Positions 21,708-34,139 are shown, counted from the stretch's first letter. The stretch is DNA of 64,000 nucleotides from Leptodactylus fallax (GCA_947044405.1 CAMRHE010000067.1:2425501-2489500), one strand, 5' to 3'. Translations and numbers: made by a program. Notes: generated by a model not told the origin, from the sequence alone.

Positions 21708-22070
21708 CTAAAGCCCCACGTGGCGTAAATGCTGCGATTCGCCCGCGGCGGAAGTGCCGCTGCAAAAATCGCGGTGTTTTACAGTCAGTGCAAAGTTAAT
21801 GGGATTCTAGTGAATCCCATGCCCACTTTGCGGGAAAAACAGCGCTGAGGACACGCGACGATTTCCAGAACCGGAACAGTTTTGGAAATCGCAGCATGTC
21901 AATTATACCTACGGAAACACTGGCAGTTTCCCCATAGGTATAATTGAAACAGAAAGTCCACAGAGGAAAACTCTGCAAACTTTCTGTCTAAAAGTGCTGC
22001 GGGAAGAACCGTAATGCGATCCCGCCGCAGCAAAAAAGCGCTGCGGGACACCACGTGGGGCCTTAGCCTA
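21708..22070. mobile_element. MITE family A copy, abutting the previous element
   Basis: Begins GACTAAAGCCCCACGTGG and ends CCACGTGGGGCCTTAGCC. The inner phrase TTTTGGAAATCGCAGCATGT plus CAATTATACCTACGGAAAC matches 808-845. Only a few bases separate it from the element on its left, suggesting insertion beside or at the same TTAA-like site. Confidence 0.7.
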
Positions 22071-22249
22071 AAACAGTTTTTAGTGAAATAAAAAAATGAA
22101 CATTAAAAAAAATTCAAATTGTGAAAAACACAACCCCCCCCCCAAATAAAAATTAGAAAATGAAAAATTGGGGCTAAAATATAATAAAATGTAATTTTTC
22201 AATTTCAAGACTCAATGACTTCCATGAAACATCTGTGAAGTCAAAATGG

Positions 22250-22555
22250 TTACAGCATCTGTCTGCTTGGCTATGGGGTAAATGTCTTGTAGACTCTGCA
22301 ACCAATTTTCCTGTAATGAGGGCACTTACTGTATGGGGGCCTGTAATAGGGACAGTATACTGTAAGGGTCCAATAAAAGAGGCAATATATTGTATGGGGG
22401 CCAATATAGGGGTAATATTATTTGTGAAAGGATCAGAAAAGGGGCATTATACATTGTGGGGGCCAACAAAGGGGGCATTATATCGTGTGGGGAGTGGGGG
22501 TCCCAGTCAAAAGCCTGCTATGGGGCCTTTATTTCCTAGTTATGCCCTTGCAGGC
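22250..22555. repeat. Tandem G-rich repeat, likely decayed hAT-type interior
   Basis: Units containing GGGGGCCAATATAGGGG or GGGGGCCAACAAAGGGGGCA recur about every 35 bases. The right edge CCTAGTTATGCCCTTG parallels the GTTAGTTACGCCACTG right end of the element at 12958-13562. Confidence 0.55.
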
Positions 22556-22853
22556 ATCCATTAATTTATTTAATAAATGAGATTGAGGAGCTGCCCACCA
22601 TTATTTTGCTGTATTTTTAAATAACTGCTTCCCATTATTTTTTAAAGTCTCGTTTTAGCTATTTGTGCCATCTGCAGGTATTGTAGATGTACTGTTCCTT
22701 TACTTGTGTAAGTGTCTTATAATTATATATGCATTATACTGTATAATCCATATATAATATCCATTTGGTGCCCATCTCCTTGTCTAGCAAATATTTTTTA
22801 TATATCTTTTAAGTTTCCGATATTCTTCTTTGGTTAAAAAATTCCAGTATATA

Positions 22854-24492
22854 CAGTGCCTTGCGAAAGTATTCGGCCCCCTTGAACTTTTCAACCTTTT
22901 GCCACATTTCAGGCTTCAAACATAAGGATATAAAATTTTAATTTTTTTTGGTGAAGTATCAACAACAAGCGGGACACAACCGTGAAGTGGAACGAAATTT
23001 ATTGGATATTTTAAACTTTTGTAAAAAATAAAAAACTGAAAAGTGGGGCGTGCCAAATTATTCGACCCCCTTAAGTTACTACTTTGTAGCGCCACCTTTT
23101 GCTGCAATTACAGCTGCAAGTCGCTTGGGTTATGTCTCTATCAGTTTTGAACATCGAGAGACTGAAATTCTTGCCCATTCTTCCTTGGAAAGCAGCTCGA
23201 GCTCAGTGAGGTTGGATGGAGAGCGTTTGTGAACAGCAGTTTTCAGCTCTTTCCACAGATTCTCAATTGGATTCAGGTCTGGACTTTGACTTGGCCATTC
23301 TAACACCTGGATACGTTTATTTGTGAACCATTCCATTGTAGATTTTGCTTTATGTTTGGGATCATTGTTTTGTTGGAAGATAAATCTCCGTCCCAGTCTC
23401 AGGTCTTTTTTGCAGACTCCAACAGGTTTTCTTCCAGAATGGTCCTGTATTTGGCTCTATCCATCTTCCCATCAATTTTAACCATCTTCCCTGTCCCTGC
23501 TGAAGAAAAGCAGGCCCAAACCATGATGCTGCCACCACCATGTGTGACAGTGGGGATGGTGTGTTCAGGGTGATGAGCTGTGTTGCTTTTACGCCAAACA
23601 TATCGTTTTGCATTGTGGCCAAAAAGTTGGATTTTGGTTTCATCTGACCAGAGCACCTTCTGCCACATGTTTGTTTGGTGTGTCTCCCAGGTGGCTTGTG
23701 GCAAACTTTAAATGAGACTTTTTATGGATATCTTTGAGAAATGGCTTTCTTCTTGCCACTCTTCCATAAAGGCCAGATTTGTGCAGTGTACGACTGATTG
23801 TTGTCCTATGGACAGACTCTCCCACCTCAGCTGTAGATCTCTGCAGTTCATCCAGAGTGATCATGGGCCTCTTGGCTGCATCTCTGATCAGTCTTCTCCT
23901 TGTTTGAGATGAAAGTTTAGAGGGACGGACGGGTCTTGGTAGACTTGCATTGGTCTGATATTCCTTCCATTTCAATATGATCACTTGCACAGTGCTCCTT
24001 GGGATGTTTAAAGTTTGGGAAATCTTTTTGTATCCAAATCCGGCTTTAAACTTCTCCACAACAGTATCACGGACCTGCCTGGTGTGTTCCTTGGTCTTCA
24101 TGATGCTCTCTGCACTTTAAACAGAACCCTGAGACTATCACAGAGCAGGTGCATTTATACGGAGACTTGATTACACACAGGTGGATTATATTTATCATCA
24201 TCAGTCATTTAGGACAACATTGGATCATTCAGAGATCCTCACTGAACTTCTGGAGTGAGTTTGCTGCACTGAAAGTAAAGGGGCCGAATAATATTGCATG
24301 CCCCACTTTTCAGTTTTTTATTTTTTACAAAAGTTTAAAATAACCAATAAATTTCATTCCACTTCACAATTGTGTCCCACTTGTTGTTGATTCTTCACCA
24401 AAAAATTTAAATTTTATATCCTTATGTTTGTAGCCTGAAATGTAGCAAAAGGTTGAAAAGTTCAAGGGGCCGAATACTTTCACAAGGCACTG
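22854..24492 (-). mobile_element. Full-length but inactivated Tc1-like transposon (second family)
   Basis: The 1639-bp element has ends CAGTGCCTTGCGAAAGTATT / inverse, flanked by TA at 22852-22853 and 24493-24494. Terminal repeats extend about 200 bp and include TTTTACAAAAGTTTAAAAT-type phrases. The arms differ by several substitutions, so it is older than the 10.4-kb element and belongs to another family. Confidence 0.92.
23079..24101 (-). pseudogene. Tc1 transposase pseudogene (frameshifted)
   Basis: It starts MKTKEHTRQV at 24101 and retains the N-terminal DNA-binding helices. The reading frame shifts near 23700, after TSHL, and continues with the first catalytic motif WSDETK. A second shift or stop near 23400 follows ESAKK. 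Beyond it the second motif reads QQNNDPKH, with Asn where the catalytic Asp is expected, and the last part carries NPIENLWKELK with the Glu intact. An in-frame stop after KLIET precedes the family-typical C-terminus. The product cannot be functional: it has at least two frame breaks, one stop and a lost catalytic residue. It could only be mobilised by an enzyme supplied from elsewhere. Confidence 0.9.
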
Positions 24493-24544
24493 TATATTAT
24501 ATGAATGCCTTCCAATATGGATGCCAAAGTAGAAAAAAATATTT

Positions 24545-24861
24545 TGCTTTATTGAACATAGAAAATTGACAGCAGAAAAAGACCACATGGTCAATCTAGT
24601 CTGCCCCCATATTATTTCCATTTTATCTTAGGACAGACGTGTTTATCCCAGGCATTCTTGAATTCACTTACTGTAGATTTCCCAACCACATCTGTTGGAA
24701 GTTTGTTCCAAACTTTGACTACTCTTTAAGTGAAGTAATATTTTCAGACATTACTTCTGATCTCCCCCCCAACTAATTTCAGATTGTGCCTCCTTGTTCT
24801 GTTTTTTTTTTCTTCATTAAAAACACTTCCCTCCTTACACCTTGTAATATATTTAAATGGT
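24545..24861. repeat. LINE-like 3' repeat, first part
   Basis: CATGGTCAATCTAGTCTGCC, CCCAGGCATTCTTGAATTCA and CAACCACATCTGTTGGAAGT are phrases I recognise as a common anuran dispersed repeat, probably a non-LTR retrotransposon tail. The likely continuation is at 25545-25750. Confidence 0.45.
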
Positions 24862-25510
24862 CATTAACTTTTCAGACAACTTAGTCTCATTTCATAGAGA
24901 ATGAGATTCTGGACCAAAATGTAGTTCTTAACTTTTATAATGTTCCTGCCACTAGGTGTCTCCCTTTTTGCAAATTTGCATTTCACTCTTTTGTTACCAA
25001 GGAAGTCTGTCCATAGATGCCAGATAAAGGCAAGATGGAAAGACAGTGAGTGTAGAGGGTGGTCCTTTTTTCTCTTCATGCAGTGAATGGAGAGAGAAGG
25101 GGTTGATTCTCCTCACTGCCTGCACAGACATGTTTGAAAACTGTTGCTGTGTGCAATAGACTGAATATTCTGCAAATCTCACAGCTTACAATGTAAGAAA
25201 AGTCTTTTATGTACCTGTATCTTCTTCTGGCTGCTTGTGTGGTTACAGATGTGATATTACTCACAGACAGCAGCAGCTTTCCTAACTGTGCTCAAAGATT
25301 TTTTTTTTCTTGTGTTTTAGGTGCTTGGCTGCATGTATTTGCATGTATTTACCGTCCAGTGTTGCTGGATCTCCTATATTATGGTCACTTGGGCTTTTTC
25401 AGGTATTTGTTTGCAATTGTACAGTTACTCCTGGCAGAATGACAAAACATTATCAGCAATGGATGGGGGAGGGGGGCAGATTGCTTCTTATTGTACATGC
25501 CCCCTTGGCT
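24862..25510 (+). repeat. Dispersed repeat family C, inserted in the previous repeat
   Basis: It runs from TCATTAACTTTTCAGACAAC through GTTCCTGCCACTAGGTGTCT and GAATGGAGAGAGAAGGGGTT, and shares its second half with 15994-16260. Open frames on both strands (24864-25543) are not supported as coding. Confidence 0.5.
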
Positions 25511-25750
25511 GAGAGACAAATGCAAAATGTGTTTCAGCCATAATTTGATTATTAGCAGCAGAAAAACTGATAGGATATCATGTATGAAGGCTTGTAAGAC
25601 CTTGCACATATTTCAGTTTTTCATGCAAACTCAGGTACCTTTTAAAGATTTCAATCATGCCCCCCTTTTCCTTATATCCTAAATGATATACAGATTGAGT
25701 TCTTTAAGCCTCTCCTGATATTTTTAATGCATCAAAATTTTTATAAAAAT
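25511..25750. repeat. LINE-like 3' repeat, second part
   Basis: GATTTCAATCATGCCCCCCT and GAGTTCTTTAAGCCTCTCCT are phrases that in other copies follow the sequence at 24545-24861. The two parts were probably one element split by family C. Confidence 0.4.
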
Positions 25751-27266
25751 ATTAGTACCTTTATTATTTAGATTTTCTATGTGACTGTTGTTGCATTTAG
25801 ATATGAGTACAGTAAAACCTTCATTTTCACGATCAGTTGGGCTTTCACCACCGGACCCCACAATCTACGACTTATTCCCTAGCCATAAGTTGTTTTGATT
25901 TAAACCCCTTTACTAATTTTTTTTTTTTACACCTTTGGTTATAGCTGCATTAAATAAGCCTCATCTTATACTTGAATTTCCAATGGCTTTAAGCACACTA
26001 TGCCCCTGTGCAACCATCCAAGATTGCTTCTTTTTAGCATTTCTATTAATGAATCCTTTGATATTTAGTGTGCCCATTAGTTGCAGGAGAAGTTCAACCT
26101 GCTCCTCCTCATGATATTTACAACCCTACTGCAGTCTATAAGGTTACACTTTCTATTTTAGAATGAGCTGCATTCCACAATATTTATGCTGGATTATCAA
26201 GAATGTCTCTTTGCATTAGAGAGAATACATTTTATCAGTAGTGAGTCTAATGAGTAAAATGATGTAATCTGATGAGAGACGTTTTCCATGAAACATTGTT
26301 ATAGCTTATACTGAAAATCACCAAAAAGAGATTTGTATAATCCTCATTCTAAATGACTTCAGCGTTCATAAACTTTCAAGCACAAAAAAAAAAATTCCAA
26401 TTAATGTTAAATCAGAGATAGAGCTTATTTGTTTCTATTTTACTGAGTTCTTCATTAAATGAGCAGCCATTCATTCATTGTATCATTTGGCACAGCGTGT
26501 TTCTGATAAATTTAAATTCATTCACAAAGTATTATACATATATATTAGCACCCTGAGGTTTCCTCGCTATGTCAGGCTGCTCAACATTAGGTATGTGCAA
26601 ATTTATAGACAAATTAGTAGTCCAATTTAGCTAAAATATAAGGCACGTACTAGAACAGAAAGGCAAGGAAGTGTATAATCATGCATTATGTTAAGGATGG
26701 TATATTGTAAGTCATGGCTGAAAACTGGAATTAGTCATGAAAAGAAAGCTTTAGCTTCACCAGGATCAGCAGCACAAGTTTCTCTGCCATGTGTATAGTA
26801 TATTTCAGGCCTGTTTTTCACTTAACAACTAAGCAATTTACCCACCCAAGAGCAGGGTTATGGTTCTTGGAATGTGAGGGTAAAAAAATAAAAAGGTGGC
26901 TTTTATTTTTCCATCAGTGCAGCTCTTTGAGGGTTTATCTTGTGTGAGACTATTTTAATTTTTTAATGGCACCCTTATAGGGTTCACATTGATCAGCTTT
27001 TTAAAAATTATTTTGAAAGGAAATGCAAAAAAGGCAATTCCAATTTTTTGTGCTTTTTTTTTTTTCTTTTTTTACCTTGCGGTAAAAAAAATTAGTTAAC
27101 TTTTTTCTTTAGGCTAGTAGGAATACAGCAAAATAATAATACATGAAGTAGACTAAAACATAACATTTATTAATTTGTCTAAAACAAATGTGAAGTTAAT
27201 TGTACCAAGTGCTACAATTTGACTAAAACTGTATGAGATAGAGCCTCTTATTCGACTTGTCAGGTA
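25751..27266. other. Unassigned A+T-rich DNA, no gene seen
   Basis: No repeat ends or coding frames recognised. The part at 26100-26800 has balanced composition and no repeat look, so it is a candidate for conserved non-coding sequence. Confidence 0.4.
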
Positions 27267-27481
27267 CAGTGGGGAAAAAAAGTATTTAGTCAGCCCCCAA
27301 TTGTGCAAGTTCTCCCACTTAAAAAGATGAGGCCGGCCTGTAATTGACATCATAGGTAGACCTCAACTATGAGAGACAAAATGAAAAAACAAATCCAGAA
27401 AATCACATTGTCTGATTTTTAAAGAATTTATTTGCAAATTATGGTGGAAAATAAGTATTTGGTCAATAACAAAAGTTCATC

Positions 27482-28506
27482 TCAATACTTTGCTATATAT
27501 CCTTTGTTGGCAATGACAGAGGTCAAACATTTTCTGTAAGTCTTCACAAGGTTGGCACACACTGTTGCTGGTATGTTGGCCCATTCCTCCATGCAGATCT
27601 CCTCTAGAGCAGGGATGTTTTGGGGCTGTCGCTGGGCAACACGGACTTTCAACTCCCTCCAAAGGTTTTCTATGGGGTTGAGATCTGGAGACTGGCTAGG
27701 CCACTCCAGGACCTTGAAATGCTTCTTACGAAGCCACTCCTTCATTGCCCTGGCAGTGTGCTTGGGATCATTGTCATGCTGAAAGACCCAGCCACGTTTC
27801 ATCTTCAATGCCCTTGCTGATGGAAGGAGGTTTGCACTCAAAATATCACGATACATGGCCCCATTCATTCTTTCATGTACACGGATCAGTCGTCCTGGTC
27901 CCTTTGCAGAGAAACAGCCCCAAAGCATGATATTGCCACCCCCATGCTTCACAGTAGGTATGGTGTTCCTTGGATGCAACTCAGGATTCACTCTCCTCCA
28001 AACATGATGAGTTGTGTTTATACCAAACAGTTCTACTTTGGTTTCATCTGACCAAATGACATTCTCTCAATAATCTTCTGGAACATCCAAATGCTCTCTA
28101 GCAAACTTCAGACGGGCCCGGATATGTACTGGCCTAAGCAGGGGGACACGTCTGGCACTGCAGGATCTGAGCCCCTGGCGGCATAGTGTGTTACTGACGG
28201 TAGCCTTTGTTACGTTAGTCCCAGCTTTCTGCAGGTCATTCACTAGGTCCCCCCCCGTGTGGTTCTGGGATTTTTGCTCACCGTTCTTGTTATCATTTTG
28301 ACCCCACGGGGTGAGATCTGGCGTGGAGCACCTGATCGAGGGAGATTATCAGTGATCTTGTATGTCTTCCATTTTCTAATTATTGCTCCCACAGTTGATT
28401 TCTTCACACCAAGCTACTTGCCTATTGCAGATTCAGTCTTCCCAGCCTGGTGCAGGTCTACAATTTTGTTTCTGGCGTCCTTCCACAGCTCTTTGGTCTT
28501 CACCAT
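27482..28506 (-). pseudogene. Tc1 transposase pseudogene, left copy
   Basis: The start codon is at 28506 reading back. The N-terminal third has an in-frame stop after SAIGK where better copies have Gln. A one-base gain in a G run near 28255 shifts the frame, and a further stop lies near 28075 where the right copy has Trp. Downstream the frame is clean for 169 codons (27991-27482). It includes the GGG box, QHDNDPKHT (second catalytic Asp), [11 protein letters not shown] (Glu) and the family C-terminus KGYIAKY. The first Asp motif WSDETK is present just upstream of the open part. The protein is inactivated by at least three lesions. Confidence 0.88.
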
Positions 28507-28941
28507 AGTGGAGTTTGGAGTGTGACTGAGGTTGTGGACAGGTGTCTTTTATACTGATAACAATGTCAAAGAGGAGCCATTACTACAGGTAATGAGTGGA
28601 GGACAGAGGATTGTGCAAGTTCTCCCACTTAAAAAGATGAGGCCGGCCTGTAATTGACATTATAGGTAGACCTCAACTATGAGAGACAAAATGAGAAAAC
28701 AAATCCAGAAAATCACATTGTCTGATTTTTTAAGAATTTATTTGCAAATTATGGTGGAAAATAAGTATTTGGTCACCTACAAACAAGCAAGATTTCTGGC
28801 TCTCACAGACCTGTAACTTCTTCTTTAAGAGGCTCCTCTGTCCTCCACTCATTACCTGTAGTAACGGCTCCTGTTTGACATTGTTATCAGTATAAAAGGC
28901 ACCTGTCCACAACCTCAAACAGTCACACTCCAAACTCCACT

Positions 28942-29705
28942 ATGGTGAAGACCAAAGATCTGTGGAAGGACACCAGAAACAAAATTGTAGAACTGCACCA
29001 GGCTGGGAAGACTGAATCTTCAGTAGGCAAGCAGTTTGGTGTGAAGAAATCAACTGTGGGAGCAATAATTAGAAAATGAAAGACATACAAGACCACTGAT
29101 AATCTCCCTTGATCAGGGGCTCCACGCACGATCTCACTCCGTGGGGTCAAAATGATCACAAGAACGGTGAGCAAAAATCCCAGAACCACACGGGGGGACC
29201 TAGTGTATGACCTGCAGAAAGCTGGGACTAACGTAACAAAGGCTACCGTCAGTAACACACTACGCCGCCAGGGACTCAGATCCTGCAGTGCCAGACGTAT
29301 CCCTCTGCTTAAGCCAGTACATATCCGGGCCCGTCTGAAGTTTGCTAGAGAGCATTTATATGTTCCTGAAGAGTATTGGAAGAATGTCATTGTGGCTGGG
29401 TCTTTCTGCATGACAATGATCCCAAGCACACCGCCAGGGCAACGAAGGAGTGGCTTCGTAAGAAGCATTTCAAGGTCCTGGAGTGGCCTAGCCAGTTTCC
29501 AGATCTCAACCCTATAGAAAAACTTTGGAGGGAGTTGAAAGTCCGTGTTGTCCAGCAACATCCCCAAAACATCACTGCTCTAGAGGAGATCTGCATGGAG
29601 GAATGGGCCAACATACCAGCAACAGTGTGTGCCAACCTTGTGAAGACTTACAGAAAACGTTTGACCTCTGTCATTGCCAACAAAGGCTATATAGCAAAGT
29701 ATTGA
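28942..29705 (+). pseudogene. Tc1 transposase pseudogene, right copy, with internal deletion
   Basis: The start at 28942 matches the left copy. Stops replace Trp (after IIRK) and Arg (after DNLP). About 265 bp found in the left copy are missing between GAATGTCAT (about 29389) and GTGGCTGGGTC, removing the WSDETK motif with the first catalytic Asp and the GGG box and shifting the frame. The remaining C-terminal part in the other frame has [15 protein letters not shown] and the KGYIAKY end at 29705. It cannot encode a working enzyme. Confidence 0.88.
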
Positions 29706-29921
29706 GATGAACTTTTGCTATTGACCAAATACTTATTTTCCACCATAATTTGCAAATTTAAATTCTTTAAAAATCAGACAATGTGATTTTCTGGATTTGT
29801 TTTCTCATTTTGTCTCTCATAGTTGAGGTCTACCTATGATGACAATTACAGGCCTCTCTCATCTTTTTAAGTGGGAGAACTTGCACAATTGGTGGCTGAC
29901 TAAATACTTTTTTCCCCACTG

Positions 29922-29942
29922 TATATATATATATATATATAT
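29922..29942. repeat. (TA)n run at the transposon target site
   Basis: About ten TA units directly follow the Tc1 block. This may reflect either a TA-rich target or later slippage. Confidence 0.8.
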
Positions 29943-30159
29943 TTGCTCTTTATTGCTTTGCACAATAAAAACATATTTTATGGAAAAAGTCTTTTTTTTG
30001 TCTTGTCAATATAGCTTATTTTTTTGTGGGATTAGTTTTTATTTGTATCATTGTTGAGTACATGTAATTTATTAGTATTTATAAATTTAATTGATAAAGA
30101 ATAAAAAAGCACCATCATCTACTAGTGGACATGAAGGGATTATTTAATCATAATGTTCC
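29943..30159. other. Unassigned, no gene seen
   Basis: A+T-rich, unrecognised. Confidence 0.4.
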
Positions 30160-31180
30160 AAGCTTTATAGCCTGTCAGTGTTACAGTGACAAGTATTCTG
30201 TTAAGCCACCCCTCTGGCATGAGCTAATTGGCTGATACTGATAGCACCTTGGTGCCTTTGTTAGACCATGGTGTGATGATGAGAGACCGCCAGCTATGTA
30301 TTTCCCAGATATGTATTTTGCGTCAGTGTGTTGTCACGTGCTCAGATTACTCCTACATCATGTTGTATGTCTGCTGTGTATCCAACCCTTTGTTATCCCA
30401 CAACCCTTTGATCTCCAGAGTCACTTGCACAGGCCTTTGTTTACATAACAGTGCTACATTCGTTAACATGGCAGGGGATCCTGCAGAAGGATGTGCTGGG
30501 GGGGCTCTCTGCACACAGCCATCAGATAAGATGGAGCCAGCTACGGATCAAAAGGGATATGGTTTTATGACAATATCTTCCCTGGGGAACCTCTTATAGT
30601 CACCCCGATAAATTCCCCAAATGCGCCAGGCCTAGGTACACATTTAGAGCCCACACATGTTATGGTTCAAAAGTCCAGATGCTGATCTCCTCACCCAAAG
30701 GGGATTGGGGTGTCATTCTTGGTGTCTACACGATGGGGATCTCATACCTCCTGCCCGATTCTACATTCATCGGGCGAGGAAATATAACGAAACATGGTTA
30801 TAGAGATTTTCGGAAGAAGGGTGGGGCTGGGGATAATTATACAGTCTCGCCTGGGGGGAGCAGAAGTCTTGTTCTGGACAGCATGTAGGATACACATGCT
30901 CATCCACTTAAGGAAGAACCCTGAAGCCTACCACATGGGCTCAGAGAAACGGACTATCTACCTGTTCTGGTATTTTTCTATCTTTTACTTCCCTTTTTAT
31001 TTTGTTGTGCTGTATTTTACTTTTATCCGTATTTGCTTGGTAATTGATATATATTTCTGTATATGCTAATGCTTAGCACCGACCCACTGGGATTAATAAA
31101 TATATAGTGTAAAATTTAGAGAGCTTGTTTCGTATTATTCTATAAACCTCACGTTGTGTGAGTGGGGGGTTAAGAAAAAA
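30160..31180 (+). other. Unclassified, possibly LTR-like
   Basis: The block is less A+T-rich than its neighbours and ends with AATAAA (31095-31100) followed by GAGCTTGTTTCGTATTATTC. That order resembles the polyadenylation region of a retroviral-type LTR. No TG...CA ends, target duplication or primer-binding site could be set. The open frames (30228-30599, 30794-31069) show no domain. An isolated, unrecognised repeat or old gene remnant is equally possible. Confidence 0.3.
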
Positions 31181-31734
31181 GGTTGGTCGCAGGTGTGCCA
31201 GGTAGCGTGGTAAGGCGAGATCCTTCAGACATGGCAACTATGGTAAAGGGATCGTTTTGCAAGGTGCCAGTGAATGGACAGAAGAAGCCCTATTCTTTTC
31301 CTCTATCAGACACCTTAGATTCCATGATAACTATTCACTGTGGCATTGGAGGGGTTAAACTGCCTGAATGAAGCTAGCTTTGATCCAAGCACTTGCAAAA
31401 GAAGGCAGTGCTATGTAATACAGCCTGGCACCTGCTGCAATTTCATGGATCCAGTGGGCATTATCTATGAAACTGTTATGATCGATATATCCTTTAAAGT
31501 AGAAACTAACACACACTCATGATGAATTTTTCTGTCATTTGTCATAAAAGGGTTAAAGCACCTTATGTGTAATATGTGAGGTAATACCTTTAAAGGGGAT
31601 CCAATCAAGAAGCCAGGACAACTGTATCTAAACCAGTTGTTATCTATTTTAAGGTAAATGTTGAAATAAATGTTAATGTGCTGCATATACAGCACATGTA
31701 AAATAACCTGACAATAAAATCTTGAAAAAAAAAC
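31181..31734. other. Unassigned, no gene seen
   Basis: Nothing recognised. Confidence 0.4.
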
Positions 31735-31950
31735 AAACACTATTGTGATTTCAGTAAAATAGAAAACAGTCTAGAAATGAAGTCAAACATTATTGTGAAA
31801 TACAGAATATAGAATACAGCTTATACATAAAGATACACACTACTGTGAAATCATCATTACATCTATAAATAACACAGGGTATTGTGAAATCATCACAAAG
31901 CCTACAAATAAAGACAAAAAATATTGTGATGTCATTACAGTAGAACATAA
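31735..31950. repeat. Imperfect tandem repeat, about 40-55 bp unit
   Basis: ATTGTGAAATCATCA-type phrases recur five times (near 31743, 31791, 31848, 31880, 31921), each followed by an ACATAAAGA- or AATAAAGAC-like phrase. It resembles the CRE-like minisatellites, and one unit reads TGTGATGTCATTAC. Confidence 0.6.
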
Positions 31951-33260
31951 TATGTAAATGAAATACAGAAGTTGGGTACCATCTGCATAAAGATGGTATT
32001 GAAAATTGTTTGTCCAACTGGGGCTGTGTACAGAGAGAAGAGGAGGGGACCTAGGACTGAGCCTTGAGGAACCCCAACCGCAAGAGGCAGAGGAGAAGAA
32101 ATAGCACCAGCGAATGACACACTAAATGAGCGGTCAGAGAGATAGGAAGAAAACCAAGAGAGAGCGGTATCCCTGAGGCCAATAGAATGGAGCATAATGA
32201 GGAGGAGTTGGTGGTCTACAGTGTCAAATGCTGCTGAGAGATCCAGAAGAATAAGTAGTGAATAGTTCCCTTTAGATTTAGCTGTCAAGAGATCATTGGA
32301 GACCTTTGTGAGGGCCGTTTCTGTAAAGTGTAGTGCACGAAAACCTGAATGTAAGGGGTCCAGAAGAGAGTTAGCAGAGAGATAGCAGATTAGGCAGGAG
32401 TAGACCAAGTGTTCCAGGAGTTTAGAGATGAAGAGGAGGTTACAGACAGGTCGGTAGTTAGCAGCACAGGATAGGTTGAGGGAGGGTTTTTTTCAGTAGT
32501 GGGGTTATGACAACATGTTTGAAGGAGGAGGGAAATATTCCAGAAGAAAGAGAAGTTAAAAATTTTTGTAAGGTGAGTTGTAACGGTAAGGGACAGAGAC
32601 CGGAGGAGGTGTGACGGGGTAGGATCGCTTGTGCAAGTAGTGGGGCGAGAAGAAGAAAGGAGCTGGGATACTTCTTCTTCTGTTACGGGTCAAATAATGA
32701 GAGTTCACAATGAGGAGCAAGGGAGGTAAGGGGACTGATGCCGCTTGGAGATTGGGTTATTTCCTGACGGATGTTGATTTTGTCTTTAAAGTACGTGGCC
32801 ATGTCTTGAGCACTGAGGTCTGTGACAGGTACCCGCACCTTTGGCGTGAGGAGGGAGTGAAAAGTGTCAAAGAGTCATTTAGGGTTATTGGAGAGAGAAG
32901 AGATGAGAGAGGTGAAGTAAGCTTGTTTGGCGAGGTGAAGAGCAGAGTTATAGGCTTTGAGCATAAACTTGAAGTGAAAAAAATCTGCTGATGTGTGAGA
33001 TTTTTGCCATAGCCATTTGGCACATCTTGAGCATCGCTGAGGAAAACGTGTTTGAGGAGTGTGCCAAGGTTGCCGATGTCTGTGTTGGGATTTTGGGACG
33101 GTCAAGGGTGATAGTTTATCCAGGGTGACTTTGAGAGTCTCATTGTAGTGTTTGGTGGCCAGTTCAGGACAGGAGAGAGAAGAGATGAGAGACAGTGATG
33201 ACTGTAGGGTATCTGAGAGGTGCTGTGTGTTTACAGCCTGTAGATTTATTTGCAACTTAT
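31951..33260 (-). pseudogene. LINE reverse-transcriptase remnant
   Basis: This is part of a non-LTR retrotransposon polyprotein, in the linker-to-RT region. On the minus strand 33255-32875 encodes a linker-like stretch (FKFMLKAYNSALHLAKQAYF). 32408-31935 encodes RT motifs [13 protein letters not shown] (first catalytic Asp) and [17 protein letters not shown]. The frame breaks between these parts, and again before the next motif, which is found in another frame as YADG instead of YADD. Such motifs are typical of L2/CR1-type LINEs. Neither the endonuclease domain nor the 3' end is present. Confidence 0.85.
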
Positions 33261-34139
33261 CAAATGAGTAAAGAAATTACCTACTTTAGAAGTTGACAAA
33301 CAGAATCCATCATATCTTTGAAAATCCTAATTAGTTTGTTATATAATTAGAAGGAAATTCTCTAGACAGAAATTGTAGGCCGGTGACTAATGAAGTCGAA
33401 AACATTCTCGCTACTTTGTTTTCATACGGACTTTAATGTGGTCATAATCCAAATGCTGCTCTTCGCTCATACACAGGTTTTATTGCTGATATGTTTGTTC
33501 CCGCTTCTCGGAACACCATGTGTCATGTTGTGATAACACATTCCGATAGGAAGGTTGTGAAATAAGCGCTACCACCTGAGAAGAGGTAATCACAAGGCAG
33601 TGTTTAGCTGTAAACTGCGCTCATTCTCAATCTGTGGCTTTTATCATCTGTCTGAGAATAACTGCAGATGGATTAAATAAGGGAAGCCATATCATTCTTC
33701 TGTAAACAACAACAATACCGTCTGCAGTACAATGTAATTAGAAGGAATACAGATGTAATGATCACATGGAAATAGATGACAAGCCAGCCTAGGAATTGTA
33801 AGATGGAAGAAAGTAAGTTTCCGAACTCCCCTCTAATGAAACTAAACTCTTTGTCCTAGCCCCAAGGCCCCAGCTGTGTAAGGGCGCTTCAATTATAGAC
33901 TTGGTTAAGTAGTCTCAGGATCCAAAAGTTATTTTCTGGCAGATGGTTAAGTATTTTGTAAATAGGGGATAGAGACCTTATTCTTAAAGCTAATCTACTA
34001 CCTCCTCCAAACATATTTAACTGCCCCTACTGCATTACAGAGCACATTATAGTGATAAACCACATGCCTTTGTTATGTATGTCACTTTTTTAGATTTGGA
34101 GATTTGGAATTAATATATACATCTGGCAGTCGGTACACT
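33261..34139. other. Unassigned, no gene seen
   Basis: No repeat ends or coding features recognised. It is a candidate for unique or conserved non-coding DNA. Confidence 0.4.

Larger units (their letters stand above)
27267..29921. mobile_element. Head-to-head fusion of two Tc1-like elements (third family)
   Basis: The 2655-bp block is flanked by TA (27265-27266 and 29922-29923). Both outer ends are CAGTGGGGAAAAAAAGTATT-type termini. The left part (27267-28610) is a minus-strand copy lacking its own 5' terminal repeat; the right part (28612-29921) is a plus-strand copy lacking its outermost about 35 bp. They meet at about 28611. Each outer end is the 3' end of its copy, so the block is a giant imperfect inverted repeat. 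Confidence 0.88.

Noticed and set aside
30160..31180. An endogenous retrovirus LTR
   Set aside because: Only an AATAAA and general order suggest it. No TG...CA ends, target duplication or primer-binding site could be shown, so it is listed as unclassified.
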